64,000 nt of DNA from Apoda limacodes (GCA_946406115.1 OX291542.1:1884959-1948958), one strand, 5' to 3'. Shown: positions 11,211-23,688, counted from the stretch's first letter. Numbers and translations are program-made. The notes: generated from the sequence alone by a model not told the origin.

Positions 11211-13158
11211 GACTTACTACCTGTATGATACTTCACGTAGGTTTACAATTAAACGATTTTATTTTCTTGGACCGTTTACGATACCTACTAACATTTAGAT
11301 CGAGTGTTATCGATACTATCGACTTATCGGTACGACAATTATGCTGGCCAAGACTTCGCTTTTAATAGGTACGTATAACATTCCACTATGAACACTGCTC
11401 GAGATTAGTGTGAACGGTGTAAAAGGCCGAGCAAATAATTGAGGAACCAAGGCCCACTCTACTGCAGGGAACGGAAAATCTTTTTAATTTAATTACAAGG
11501 TTTTAAGGGTTCCTTTTCCCAAATGTTAACCAATGAAACCTTATTAGGTACTAATATATCACTGCCCGTCCATCCGTCTGACTGTCAGCGGGCTATGTCT
11601 AATAAACCGCAATAGTTACCTACACGCTTATATTTCGACGAACAAATATTAAAACTTAAACTGCGTACCTACCTACATACATAAACTAAAAATTATAGGT
11701 AGCCCCTAAAATATTTCGTGTTGACCTAGAATCGTGAGTTAAGAAGCTATTAGCTTTTGTAGTTACAGTAGGTAGGTACAAAAAGAACACAACAAAATAG
11801 TTTCTCATGGGAATTACAACCTTTAAGGTACTTCCCGTAGGTCTACAATTATAGGATTTAGCAAGCAACTATTGCAAATCCAAAATAAGCAAATCTTAAG
11901 TTACAAGGGTTACGGGACGAATAGACGCGAATAATAAAATAGATTCTATGTGACCCGTTCCTTGAGTCCTTGCAGTGGACCGCTGGCTGGTAAGACGCTG
12001 GAACAGAACGGAACGGAAAATATATTGTTTTAAGTATGACTCGCATTTAACCAATTTTGTTTTCTTGGACCAACTGGAACCCTATTGGGAAGAATTTCGA
12101 ATGACGTGTGATCTGGAATTTTCCGGAGCAAAATGTATGCAAGTGGTGTCACGTGTCTCGAAAGACAGAACCAACTTCCATACATTTTTCTCCCAAATTC
12201 TAGATCTCGTGTTAGTCGAGTCTTGTTCCCTAGCTACGCCCATGGTCGACACAAGAGTTTCTGAACGCATGTTGTCTTGTCACCGTGTACGTGTAATGTG
12301 TACAACACATGACACAAGTAGCATTTTACTTTATTTAATGTGTTAATCACATTATTCTTGAGTCAATAACATTATTCTTGTGTTGACCACACGGAGACGC
12401 CACGTATTAGTACAACATATAACTTTATAATTTGTTGCCACGTAGTATTTTGTTTTCTCTTGCAGGGCGCCCAACTGTTACCAATCGATCGAATCATTGC
12501 GCAAAACAATCGATATATAATTGTGTTTATTTACCTAAGTTAAACCATTGATAAAACGTTTAATCAAGTCATATCATGTATAGGAAGACGATACTAACAG
12601 TAGTGTTGTCGATAAAATCGACCTATCGGTTAGTTTAGAAGTTTTGTCGGGCATTTGAAGTCTTTCCCTACACAGGATATGTTCAACATCAGACCCTTAA
12701 ACCACAAGATCTAGAAGCAAACTCTTTGTTTGTGATTAATTAACCACATTAGTCATTTGATTACAGATCCATTTCCTAACTCATGTTTATTTTTGAATTT
12801 ATCGTTATTGCACTGATTGAAGAATTCTATCCAGTAATAGATCTAACAGATACATCAATCTGAGGAGAAAGTAGCAGTTTATTTAGCTATCGGTTAAATT
12901 TTACTTAAAAACGAATCCTCGACTAGTCGATACATCATCGATTATCAGGCAACATAGAATCGGCGTTGTGACACATCACTATATATCTATTCGTCAGACG
13001 TCAGACACCGCGTGCGCTCGCTTCGCTTGTTTGTAATAATTTTTAAATCGGGTTCAAGTATTTTGTTTTTAATTTTCAGTGTAAGCGAAACCAAGTCATA
13101 ATACTGGTGTTAAATCTATGTTTCCTATTTAAATTTTAACGCGCACTAGTTTACAGCA
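11211..13158. other. Mostly unassigned DNA upstream of the SAM-like gene
   Basis: Includes a partial GGTTCC-type repeat (11500-11610) and two loosely related copies of a segment ending attttcttggacc (11235-11271 and 12035-12072). A possible promoter for the downstream gene lies at 12980-13005, with TATATAT followed by TCAGAC and CG-rich sequence (gcgtgcgctcgcttcgcttg). No coding region is supported. Confidence 0.35.
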
Positions 13159-13956
13159 ATGTTTACAACTGTACGCAATCTTCTGCAAGAACGTGGGCTA
13201 GAAGAATATTTTGACATATTCTGTGGTAAGTTCCTTTTATTACTTTAATGTATCATACATAACTTTTGTTTTGATCCGTAAATGTTTCCATGGAGTTTTG
13301 GCGCGAATCTTAAGAAGAAGTGGTGTTTTTTTCTGTTTAATTTTTCTAAATTCATTTAGTGACTTTCGATGTATATATTCTAGCAATGTTTTACGAAAAC
13401 GTGTTAAGAATTGTGCAGCGAAGGCTTATGAATAGTGAATTATGAAGAAATAAGCAGGACATGACGCGCAATATCTTAGGATCCACACCAAATCTCCCGC
13501 CCAATCTTGGGACTTGAAATCGAGGACGCGCGGTAACGCCCGCGCCACGATACGATATAATATAATTGACTTTAGACTCTGGCAAATGCATAAATGGTCT
13601 GCTAAGACCGTGCGAGCCCATTATAATATTAAAAAAAACTGTTTCCATCAATTGCATTTAGTACAAAAACATAGGTAGGTATATGATTCCTTCTTTATAA
13701 CCCTGGAGTATAACTAGGGCACATATACTTACCTGTTTATTTCTGCTTCAGCCTTTTACTACGTCCCACTACATAGGCTCTTCTCGAAGACGACATATTC
13801 AACACTAATGTAATTTAGTGTGAACATGTTAGATACCTTCGCATTTTTTATGCAAACGCAATCTAAATGTCACTTTCCTTTGTATTCTACGTTTAAACTT
13901 GTTTCCTTTGAAAATATTATACCTTTTCCTTTTAAAATTGCCTAAACAGAGATGTG

Positions 13957-15130
13957 GGTTGGGGTGTACAAAATCCGGATTTTTTCCCTTAGCGCCCCCT
14001 TTTTGTTACTCTAACCGAGTTGTGTGTTACAATAAGAAAAGACAACAAAAAGGTTGTATCGTTTCCACTTCTTGCTAATATCTATCAGGTACTGTAACAG
14101 GATCTCTGTTACAGTACCTAATTATACAGGTACAATTGAACAAAGTTCTAGGTGACCACCTCTTAGACTGGTTTTGCATGTACTTATCAGTGAAAACATA
14201 TGAAAGCGTGGGTCAGAGTAACTAAAAGGGGGCGCAAGGGAAAAATTACCGGACTTAGAAAATTTTTACGAATTTTTGTCTTTTTCGTTACGGTTAGGGT
14301 GTACAAATGGGGGCTTTTTTCAGTCATTTTTATGAAGCCCTGGGACTTGGAAAAATTTTTCGTGAAAATTTATGGTGTCCCCATAAGCATATATTTTGAT
14401 GATGGAAATCGATAGAGTACATTGTCGGAAGCAACGTTTGTATGGAGCATTTTTTTCTGCGACCCCTCCCCGAACCCCTAGGGAGGTTCAAAATTTTTTT
14501 CAAAAGGGGTGTGTCCCTATAACTGACCATTTTGATGATGCAGATCGGTAGAGCATATCGTCGGCAGCAACGTTTGTATGAAGCACTTTTTTCTGCGACC
14601 CCTCCCCGAACCCCTAGGGGGGTTCAAATTTTTTTTCAAAAGAGTTGGGTCCCTATAACTGACCATTTCGATGATGCAGATCGGTAGAGCACATCGTCGG
14701 CAGCAACGTTTGTATCAAGCACTTCTTTCTGCGACCCCTCACTGAACCCCTAGGGGGGTTCAAAATTTTTTTCAAAAGGGGTGTGTCTCTATAACTGACC
14801 ATTTTGATGATGCAGATCGGTAGAGCATATCGTCGGCAGCAACGTTTGTATGAGCCGTTTTTTTCTGTGATCCTTCCCTGAGGTACTATAAATGGAAAAC
14901 TAATCGAAAAAAAATAATTTTAGGGTTCCGTAGCGGCGGAACTAGGGACCCCAGGAAAAAGTGTCTCGTACAAACATTGCTCGTAGCGATGCCTTCTATC
15001 GATTAAAAATAGGTGTTAAATTTTTGAAATTTTTCTTAGCGCCCCCTTTTCTTCACCTCAACCGGGTTGCTTCGTCGCGAAAAATTTTCTAAGTCTTTTT
15101 TCTCAGCACCCCCTTTTGTACACCGCAACC
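13957..15130. mobile_element. Nonautonomous element with ggttggggtgtacaaaa ends
   Basis: ggttggggtgtacaaaa (13957-13973) matches the reverse complement of 15114-15130 at 16 of 17 bases. Two direct copies of cttagcgcccccttttt followed by a cct/tct-aaccg-gttg stretch lie near the two ends (about 13989 and 15036). The centre is a 136-bp tandem array. It lies in the first intron of the SAM-like gene. Confidence 0.6.
14405..14870. repeat. 136-bp tandem repeat, about 3.5 copies
   Basis: The word gatcggtagagca recurs at about 14545, 14681 and 14817, giving a 136-bp period. Each unit contains ctgcgacccctccccgaacc, then gttcaaaattttttt and gtgtccctataactgaccat. Copies differ by a few bases. Confidence 0.9.
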
Positions 15131-17976
15131 AAAGCGTGAGCGCATATTCACATGAATATTAAATGAGCACCTGTGAGTGTTCAATAGTACATATACCTAC
15201 ATACACAATATCTTGCAGAAAACATTGTTGACGATGCCACTCTTGAAGACTTGGATGACCATTGATGTGCAGCAAATTATACCCATAATTGGACATCAAA
15301 TGAAATTTAAAAAAGTGTAAAAAACCGGCAATCCCAACAAAATAGGTCAGTGTAATTGATACTCAAACAACCCTGATACTGATACTACATTGCTCGCTTA
15401 GCGAAGCCTGATAATGAAGCTGCCGTAGGATTCACAATTTGTAAGAACCTGTCACCTCGGGTTATCTAAGTAACGAATAATATCCTTCACTCCTAAACAA
15501 GTATTAGAAATAGGCTAGGTCTTCTGCATTGCATAAGCGTTAGGCTCTTTGCCAATTTTGACAAATATCCTTATCTAGATACAGGGACCGGTCCAGGGTT
15601 TGTTTCTGGGGAGGGGGGAGGCAAGGGGCATAAGGGCTTAATAGGAGAGGATTAATAAAGTTACCCTGACTTTTTTGTGCATTTGTTTGTAACAATTATG
15701 ACAAAATAAAAAATTGTGATAAAGTACAAAAACCCCCCTTTTTTAGCCTCCCTCCATAAATCCGCCTATGTCTACATATATATTACTCTTATGTTTTTTA
15801 GCTTGCCGAAGTTAGTGACTCAATAGACCTGGTCAGAAGTGACAGAGAAAAAATAATACAAATACCTGAAGCTGCCGTTGTATATTCCGTCCATCCTATT
15901 AATAATTAATAAGCCTGAATGTGAAAACAAGGTTAGTAATTTTAATATTTGTAAACTACTACAAATACCATTAGGAAACAACCAACTACTTTTTTAGAAA
16001 GAGGGGGTTGTTTAGTTGTGTCAAGTAATAAATTATTTACTTAGTATTAAAATAAGTGGTCAAATTTGAATGAGCCCTCCGCAATAAGTATGTTTTTTTT
16101 TTTAATTAAAAGCTTTTATCTACACCGATGCTATAAATTTGTCTTATTGTCAACATTAAAACAATGAGTGACATTATAATTCATAATGTCATCAAAAACG
16201 TGTGACGTCACCAGGTGAGTTGCGGACCTGACCGCTCACACAAAGATGCCCGTAGCGAAAAACACCACTTTACTCATCAATATCTGAGCCATTTTTAAAG
16301 ATTTATTTATTTTTGTTAGTTTTCATACAATTTATTGATATCTTTAATAAAAATTGACAGCCAGCCTCATTATACAGCTGTTAAATAATTTGCTTTTGCA
16401 GGTAAAAAGCATTTTAAATGTGAGTGCACAATCAGTAACACGAACTGCCTCGTAGAGTATGATAATAAATTTGTAGGTATTTAATATAACAATTAATTTG
16501 ATTATTGGTTATTAGTTATTCATTATGTGTAGAATTTTTTGGTTGATCTTATATTTATGCAAATATCTATTGCACAAATGGCAAACCTACCTTTAATGCA
16601 TTCATTTCAATGTACCTAAAAATATTATTACAAGTAATTTGTGATGGTTAAAAATTATATTGGTGGCCTGGTGCAACCTGTCAAAAACCATTTTTAGGGG
16701 TCCATAACCAAAGAGGTACCTTTTGGTATGATCGAGGTGTGGAGCGTATGGGACGGTATTACCGACTTAAAGAGCTCTATTTTTTTTACCATGGTAGGTA
16801 GAAGGCTGAAATTTTCACAGAAATCATTCATTCACCATGATAGCGGGCACCCTTGGCTTGGAATAATTTGAATGCTACATCAACAACTATGTATGCTGTC
16901 TGTACCTTATTCGAGGACTCGTCGACTAATATAATGAATGGTTGCAAAGTCTTTCTAAGTGTTATACCTGTAATGTAGGTGTAGAACTGTATAATAATTT
17001 TAATGTGCATGTTATATTACTGCACTGCGTGATTTAAATTTTATTTTCATTATGTAATTTTTACAAAGAGTTTTTTATACACCTAAAATATGGTACTTGG
17101 TTAATGTTGTAGTAAAAGTTCAGACCAGGGCTAGGTGATTTAAACCAAATTGATTTTATCAACAATTTAAATCACTTGAAAGAAAAAAATCATTGATTGA
17201 AATCAAAGTCCTAAAATCAAAGAAAATTTTAATGAATATAGACTTTCTTTTAACTGAATTATTAAGGTACTATGACATCAATATGAGTTAGCTGAGTGGG
17301 TACATTCATGTAATTCAAATATTGACCAGATTTTATTTAAATGTTATTGCTACGGAAATATGCATACAACATTTATTATATATCTTTATAGCAATTACTT
17401 TTAATTATTGAAAACTAGAAAAATATAAGCACTACTCAAAATTAACACTAATGGTCACTTTTACTGTGACGTCATATAACACTCCACTGTGTGGAATCAT
17501 ACTTTCTTATTCATTTTAGAGTTGCATCTGTGTAATTTGTCTACTATCATATTTCACAGGCATTTTAATGTTACCTGCTAGCAAACTGAGATATTGTAGT
17601 TAAAGTAAAAAAAAAAATTATCAAAAAAAAAAATATTTTTTTTTCCAACACTGGTTGAAACATAATATTTTGGCCAAAAGCATGCAAATATTTTGATTGA
17701 TACTATATAAATAATTGCAATTAAGTTATTAGTTTATAATATTTATAAACTTGTAGTATGTTAGTACACTAAATATAAAAATATATACAGTACTTACCTA
17801 CTTATTTATATCAACAGAAATCTTCAGATGGTCGTGCTATGCTTGCATGTGGAAAATTGTCTGCCGGATTACTTGATGCAAGTCACCGCAAACGGTTAGA
17901 TGAACCTTGTGTAATATGTCATCAAATGTCATTCGACGGATAGTTTTGTAAATGAAAAATAAAGTTAAAAAAACTA

Positions 17977-18302
17977 TAACCCGACTACGGCAATTCATAA
18001 AGTGATCTAAAAAGTAAAATATGAGAAAAAAATCGAAAATCTAGACATGCATAGTTACAAAAATGTTCAAGGTAGAGTCGTAGTCGCATGCCCCTAAACA
18101 AACATAGCCTAAGACACTGTGCGATAGAAGTGTGGATTAGTGACTACCGGAGGACTGACAGGTGTTCCATCCTGGCATCCACTTGCTATATACACATACA
18201 GACATGCGACTACGGGTCTTCCTTGACCATGCATTTATAAATTTCCGATTTTTTTTATTTTTTACTTTTTAGATCCCTATGTTTATTGCCGTTGTCGGGT
18301 TA
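17977..18302. mobile_element. 326-bp MITE with ~120-bp terminal inverted repeats
   Basis: taacccgactacggcaattc (17977) pairs with the reverse complement of gttgtcgggtta at 18302. The match continues through gatctaaaaagtaaaa, gcatagttacaaaaatgttc-like and gtagtcgcatg blocks. No coding capacity. It sits 13 bp after the poly(A) signal of the SAM-like gene. Confidence 0.8.
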
Positions 18303-18400
18303 CATTTTTTTAAGAAGAAGATAAGATTTTCTTAATACACGAGTATGATTTCTATTGGCGGCATCGACGCGGTACCGCCGTGAAGTTATTATGTAACTCT

Positions 18401-18591
18401 TAGGGTCAGTTTACACCGATACGCGACGCGACGTGACATAAAACGGCGTGCAGATGCTTGAAGATGCTACTACACAAGTTGCCTTTCACTGAATGTTGTA
18501 ACCTTTTGTAAAGTAAACAATATCTGAATTGCGTTGCTATATTAAAAATGCATCGGCGCGTCGCGTCACGTCTCGTTATGAACTGTCCCTT
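18401..18591. mobile_element. ~190-bp inverted-repeat MITE rich in CG
   Basis: The left part (tagggtcagtttacaccgat followed by acgcgacgcgacgtgac) is roughly the reverse complement of the right part (gcgcgtcgcgtcacgtctcg ending aactgtcccta-like at 18591). No gene is present. Confidence 0.6.
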
Positions 18592-18894
18592 AAGTGAACT
18601 AAAGATTAAGGTATTAACGTTGAATGTATGACTAAAAACATTATGAATGTTATTCCTTAGGCATTGTATAATACGAAGCATTTGACAAAAATAGTATTGT
18701 GAAAAACTTTCGTAAATAGCTGTTTTCTAATTTTGTGTTACGTTTTGTAATATTTTTGTAGTGATTATTAGATTTTCTCAATAAACATAAGTTTTAATTT
18801 TTATTGCAGTTTTTTTATTTTAATTTAACATAAGATTATATATTGTATTGATTAATGATTATATATATAGATTGAACATTCGGTTACTTCTACA

Positions 18895-19640
18895 TTGAGT
18901 GACCGTCTGTAATGTGCTGGTGTACGTATTGTAATGCTATAAGCTACATTTGTTTAGACCTTGTATAGCTTGGTCCAAACTCACGAAGTACTGTTAATGA
19001 TACATTAGCGTAATGCTGAGGGGTCTCTATAAATGTAGCTATTAACATTACAATACGTACAGCAGCACATTACGTACTGTTAATGCTACATTAACGTAAT
19101 GCTGAGGGGTCTCAATGCACGGATAGCTCCGTAACATTACAATACGTACATCAGCACATTAAATACTTAATGATACATTAGCGTAATGCTGAGGGGTCTC
19201 TATACACGTAGCTATTAACATTACAATACGTACAGCTTCACATTACGTACTATTAATGATACATTAGCGTAATGCTGAGGGCTCTCTATGCACGTAGCTA
19301 TTAACATAACAATACGTACAGCAGCACATTACGTACTGTTAATGCTACATTAACGTAATGCTGAGGGGTCTCAATACAAGTAGCTATTAACATGACAATG
19401 TGAACATCAGCACATTACATACTGTTAATGCTACTGTAATGTTTTGTCCCCAGCTCAAAACACACGTAGCTTTTAACATTACTATACGTACAGCACCACA
19501 TTACATACTGTTAATGCTACAATAATGTTATGTTACCAGGTCCAAACATACGTAGCTATTAAAATACGTACGCAACCACAACACATATGGCAACTACTCA
19601 TTATCGTAATGGTCCTGCACCAGAAAATAAGTAGCCTAAA
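18895..19640. repeat. Right subterminal array, ~85-bp units, about 8 degenerate copies
   Basis: Units read approximately acattagcgtaatgctgagg, then ggtctctatacacgtagcta, then ttaacattacaatacgtaca, then gcagcacattacgtactgtt. The spacing of the gcgtaatgctgagg word is about 85-88 bp. The cattacaat word is shared with the left array, supporting the idea that both belong to one element. Confidence 0.8.
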
Positions 19641-19889
19641 ACATTACAATATGTGTCTATATACGTGTGTGTGAATGTGTATGGATACAGTAATGTAAAA
19701 TGCTCATTACAAGAATTACACTACGCTTAATGTGTCTAGCTCATTACGTCCGTCTATCCCATTTTTCTACGTAATTTTAATACTGCACTACGTAATTACG
19801 ATAGTCTGCACATGAAATTTTTCTCAGTGTAAGTTAGTACTAAATTTCTACTAACGAACAATCACCGGCAGAGATCCAGCTACCACAAA

Positions 19890-20620
19890 CAACAAAAACT
19901 GGCCCTGGCAACGTAAATTGCACACACTTTGAGGAATGCAAATATATTTGAGCTGGAAGTCTACTTCGAAAAGCTGCGCTGGGATATAATAGGGCTATCT
20001 AAAGCGCGAGGATAGGAGAAGGACTCAATATTGCTCAAATCCGGTAACTTGTTCTACTTCCGAGAGGGTGAACATCTGTCCCAAGGTAGTGTCGGGTTTA
20101 TTGTCTACAAGTCCCTCATCTACATTACGACCATCGAGAGTGTGTCGAAAAGGGTAGCGTACATTGTACTCAAAATCATCAAGCTGTAATTTCTGAAGGT
20201 GATGATGACAGGTTGACGCACCGACTTCGGCACACCCAGATGATGAGCCTGATGGTATGTATAAGTATATTGACAAAACCATACACACAAAGCCAACACG
20301 CTTCACTGTCGTCATTGGGTACTTCAACGCAAAGCTGGGCACTGGAAATTGAGATGAGCTGAAAATAGGGAAATTTTGAGTATTTGGTGGATTTTTTCTT
20401 CAAAAAGTCACCTCACAGGAAATAGACCTGGTTGACCAAAAACGATATTGACTTCTAACAGGAAAAATTTTGAGCGATGTCTCTGTGACCAATGGAGTAA
20501 AACCTGGCAGCAAAGCCGGTTAGAGCTAAGTTCTTAAAAGCTCGTCGCAAAAATAGAACACGAAAACTCTGATCGGTCTCTGAATCTCATGAAGATTGCT
20601 GTCTTCAACTGATAAGTCTG
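19890..20620 (+). pseudogene. RTE-type LINE endonuclease fragment
   Basis: With several frameshifts the plus strand reads LRWDIIGLSKARG, then LKSGNLFYFREGEHLSQGSV, then GFIVYKSL, then VYAPTSAHPDDEPDGMY, then FTVVIGYFNAKLGTGN. This is the order of the apurinic-endonuclease domain in RTE-group LINEs, including the Y-A-P-T and D/Y-F-N-A-K catalytic neighbourhoods. It continues with RAKFLKARRKNRTRKL near 20520-20565 and then stops matching. It begins about 60 bp outside the right TIR of the large unit. Confidence 0.75.
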
Positions 20621-22189
20621 AATACACGCGGCTCAATAACCATAAAAACCATTAAAATAAATTCTCGAAAGCCGTACGCGGCAATTGATATGTTACAGTC
20701 TTTTTAAACCTACATGCTTACATGCTTTTTAGTTTTCTTTTCTATAGACAGTAGGATTTGATTTGTATTGTCTACAGTCGTAAAAAAGTGAATAAAAAAC
20801 ATCATTAATGAAGTAATAAAAAAAGTTCATAACGAGCCGGATAATGTATTGTAAATATGAATCAGACACGGTTTATGCAAGGATTAACTGGATCATATTA
20901 GAAAACTGGTAAATCTAACTGGTAACAATTAAATCGCTGGATGCAGACAAGTAAACATTGGCTCGCATTTTATTGATTAATAAAAATAACATAAATGCCA
21001 ACTTATGGTAAAAATAACGGAATCTTAAACTTTAGCCTGCAATACTCAAGTGAAAGAGTTTTCTTGTGAAAGTGACTAGGATTTTGCTACAAACTAAGTG
21101 AAATAACAATAGAATATCGTATCCTTTACAAGTGTTGGATTAATTGACTTTTTACAATGTATATCAGATGTAAAAGAGGGTATACATTTAGTAAGAAAGC
21201 CTACTCAGAATTAAACAGTGAAAAATAGTAGTAATAGTAGTAGTGAGTAGTGAGTAGTGAGTAGTGAGTAGTGAGTAGTGAGTAGTGAGTAGTGAGTAGT
21301 GAGTAGTGAGTAGTGAGTAGTGAGTAGTGAGTAGTGAGTAGTGAGTAGTGAGTAGTGAGTCATCCATGGTTGTCATTAAACTACTCAAATTCGAAACATT
21401 AACAGCTGATCTTAACCGGCCTGCGTTTGTTACTTGTAATGTGTTACGCAATTTCGATCAAAGAAATAACTTATACGATGTCCTAATGAATGTGGTCCCG
21501 GCGGACTGAACTAAGTGGCATGCGTTCAAATCCTGATTTTTCATGAGCTCTTATTGTTTTTATTTTTCTTTTACGTCGACCTTACTGTAGGTTTACATAT
21601 AAAAATACAGAAAAACATATTTAAGAAATGTAGTCACAGAACATAAAAGTACAACAGAAAAACAAAACTGCGATTAATGTGTCCCTAGACTTACCTTCAC
21701 GTCAATTGCATGAAGTATGAGATGTCAAAGTTTATCTGATTTATCAACAGGGTTCGACTCCGATCTAGAAGACTTAAAAGATGTAATCTCTTATTTAAGG
21801 GGCTACATAAACTCAAATCCTAATTTTCGTGCTGCTTCAAGTCAAAAAGCTCAAGAAACTGTTAGTCTAATACGTTAACAAAAAATATCAATTGATACCT
21901 TAAAGCCTCGTTAATATTTTGATTTGAACAGAATTGTAATTTTAGAAATTGCTTCTTAAAAAAAAATCGCTGTGAGTATCTGATTTAAGAGTCTTCGCAA
22001 AAACTCTCGAGAATAGTATAAGCGTCTTAGTTTCTGTTTACGAGTAAAAGAGGTCTTTCAAAAACCGACACTTCAATTTGAGCACTTTATTTTTAGCGAG
22101 TTTTGCCTGCATGAAAAGTACGTTTTTCCTCAAAATTGTAATATCACCTCGCGAGTCCCCTGCTCCGTCGCTCTGTAATCCCCCGCGTG
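20621..22189. other. Intergenic DNA with a heptamer repeat
   Basis: No gene seen. A possible tRNA-like SINE B box (cgttcaaatcctg) lies near 21525. The heptamer array at 21238-21358 is listed separately. Confidence 0.4.
21238..21358. repeat. 7-bp tandem repeat (gtagtga), about 17 copies
   Basis: Perfect heptamer array. It is open on the minus strand as a repeated LLTTHYS-type peptide, which I treat as a by-product because the period is not a multiple of three and the frame cycles over 21 bp. Confidence 0.95.
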
Positions 22190-22783
22190 TTAGGGGTGTC
22201 CACTTCGAAAAAACATCGATGTTTTTTTCGATGCGATATATCGGAACTGAACATCTATGTCTTCCGATGTCATCGATGACAACTTGAATGGCGTTTTTCA
22301 TACAAACCATCGCTGATTTAAATGTAGTTTATTCAAAAAAACTAAAAGTAGTACAAATGAAATATCAATCATCTACAGTTATGGTCACTCCGGAATTAAT
22401 GTCCAATTTCCAGTTTTCTTTTGACAGACTTTGCAAAAACAAAAGTTTATATAAACGTTTCCCTTACAGTCTATTTCGTTGTTGGTTGACGATTTGTGCC
22501 GCTTTAGAAAACAAACGTTCAGATAGGACTGAAGTTCCTACCATGGTTAAGTATTGGTGAGCAACTGTATGAAGTTTAGGAAGCTGAATCTTGAGATCAT
22601 TCCAAATTCTAATGGGTTCTCATTTAATCTGCCTATAATTGCCTTTAAATTAACTGATTATCATCGATTCGATATTTTAGCAAAATACATTTATACATCG
22701 ATTGTATCAATAGCTTATCAATTCGATGTATCGTATTGCAAACATCGAGTGATTTCGATGCATCGATGTATATCGAATATCCC
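22190..22783 (-). mobile_element. hAT deletion derivative with short TIRs
   Basis: The left end taggggtgtcc (22190) and right end ggatattc-like ...atatcccta (to about 22783) are imperfect inverted repeats of the TAGGGNTNTNC kind typical of hAT. The flanking 8-mers ccgcgtgt and ccgcaagc agree at five of eight positions, possibly a decayed target duplication. Only the C-terminal transposase block remains inside. Many catcgatg-like words lie near both ends. Confidence 0.6.
22400..22612 (-). pseudogene. hAT transposase C-terminal dimerisation block
   Basis: The minus strand reads LPKLHTVAHQYLTMVGTS, then SERLFSKAAQIVNQQRNRL, then KRLYKLLFL. This matches the hAT C-terminal dimerisation domain, with its yL...TSvpsER.FSkag...qRnrL signature. 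An in-frame stop follows RNRL. The rest of the transposase is absent. Confidence 0.8.
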
Positions 22784-23087
22784 TACCGCAAGCACAGGCA
22801 CAGTCCATCATTTAAGGACTTCGTGGAGGTAGGACTACACGTCGGTGTCGGAGCGACACAATGGAAATTAATAACGATTGCGAAAAGTTTTGCAGTCATT
22901 TAAAAATATATGTAATATTGTAAATTCTTAATTTGTTAATTCAGTATTCAAAAACACTTAGATTTTTTTTTTAAATATTTTCTTTTATGAAGGACTCATA
23001 GAATAGATACAAGTTGCTTGATGAGCAATTAATATTACTACCTATTATATTGTATTTAGGATATTTAGCTATGCATTAAACACTTCT

Positions 23088-23365
23088 AGGGTTCCGTAGT
23101 CAAATCGCAAAAACGGAACTTTTATAAATTCGTCATATCCGTCCGTCCGTACGTCATACACAACCTTATAGTTCCATCGTCTTTGCTCCGATTCTAATGA
23201 AATTTTACAGAACTTTACAAAAAATAAATTATAAAAAATAAGAAAAAAAAATTTTTAGTTATAGAACTTTATAAATAATTCCATGCAAAATTGTTTTATA
23301 CTAAATCGGTTTATAGGTTTTTGAGAAATCTGCAATAGTTGTGTTACTACGGCTACGGTACCCTA
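23088..23365 (+). repeat. Interspersed GGTTCCGTA-type repeat
   Basis: Starts tagggttccgtagtcaaatc, has the tccgtccgtccgtacgtc stretch, and ends near ctacggtaccctaac. A diverged copy of the family at 7600-7895. Confidence 0.65.
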
Positions 23366-23688
23366 ACTTAATGCGTGTACGACACGTACGTGGGTGGATT
23401 TTTAAATTATCTTACTCAAAATGTGACTTTATATCCGGCTTATTGTGATGGTGGCTTATGTAAACCAGCAATTCCTACTCACCTAGTTTTGTAATAAAAT
23501 TAAGACTTTTTAGAGCTCTTCATACATTTAAAGGTTTCTGCGTAAATACATTTTTTTGTAATTATTAAAAAAATAACCATAGCTCCTGTAAAGATTTCAA
23601 ACTAAAAAATCTTAAGCAAATCGAACTGATAGATAATAGTGATTAGGTATCTAAATTTTAATGCAAAAATAAAGTTTTGTATTTGTAC

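Larger units (their letters stand above)
13159..17943 (+). pseudogene. SAM-like domain gene, five exons, frame-damaged
   Basis: Exon 1 (13159-13225) begins MFTTVRNLLQERGLEEYFDI and ends at a GTAAGT donor in phase 1. Exon 2 (15219 to about 15346, acceptor ttgcag) continues ENIVDDATLEDLDD. Together these resemble the N-terminal helices of a SAM domain. In the spliced frame a TGA appears at 15263-15265, but a one-base shift restores IDVQQIIPIIGHQMKFKK, the expected SAM continuation. Exon 3 (15802-15931, tttttag acceptor, gttagt donor) also needs a frame change within it. Exon 4 (16402-16419) is an 18-nt micro-exon encoding VKSILN, in phase with exon 5 (17818-17943), which encodes KSSDGRAMLACGKL...LDASHRKRL and stops. 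AATAAA follows at 17958. I recall similar SAM-plus-C-terminal-helix proteins as multicopy families in insects. The frame breaks suggest a pseudogene, unless they are assembly errors. Confidence 0.6.
9886..19829. mobile_element. Putative ~9.9-kb DNA transposon with 15-bp TIRs and subterminal repeat arrays
   Basis: The left end CACTGAGAAAAATTT (9886-9900) is the exact reverse complement of 19815-19829. Each end is flanked outward by TA (9884-9885 and 19830-19831), which fits a TA target duplication or a 17-bp TIR. Just inside each end lie long arrays rich in cattacaatg/cattgtaatg-like words (10020-10950 and 18895-19640). Short ends starting CACT plus subterminal repeats recall the CMC (CACTA/Mirage/Chapaev) superfamily, but no transposase was recognised. 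The interior carries a damaged SAM-like gene (13159-17943) and nested smaller elements. The ends could instead belong to two separate copies of a small element. Confidence 0.5.
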
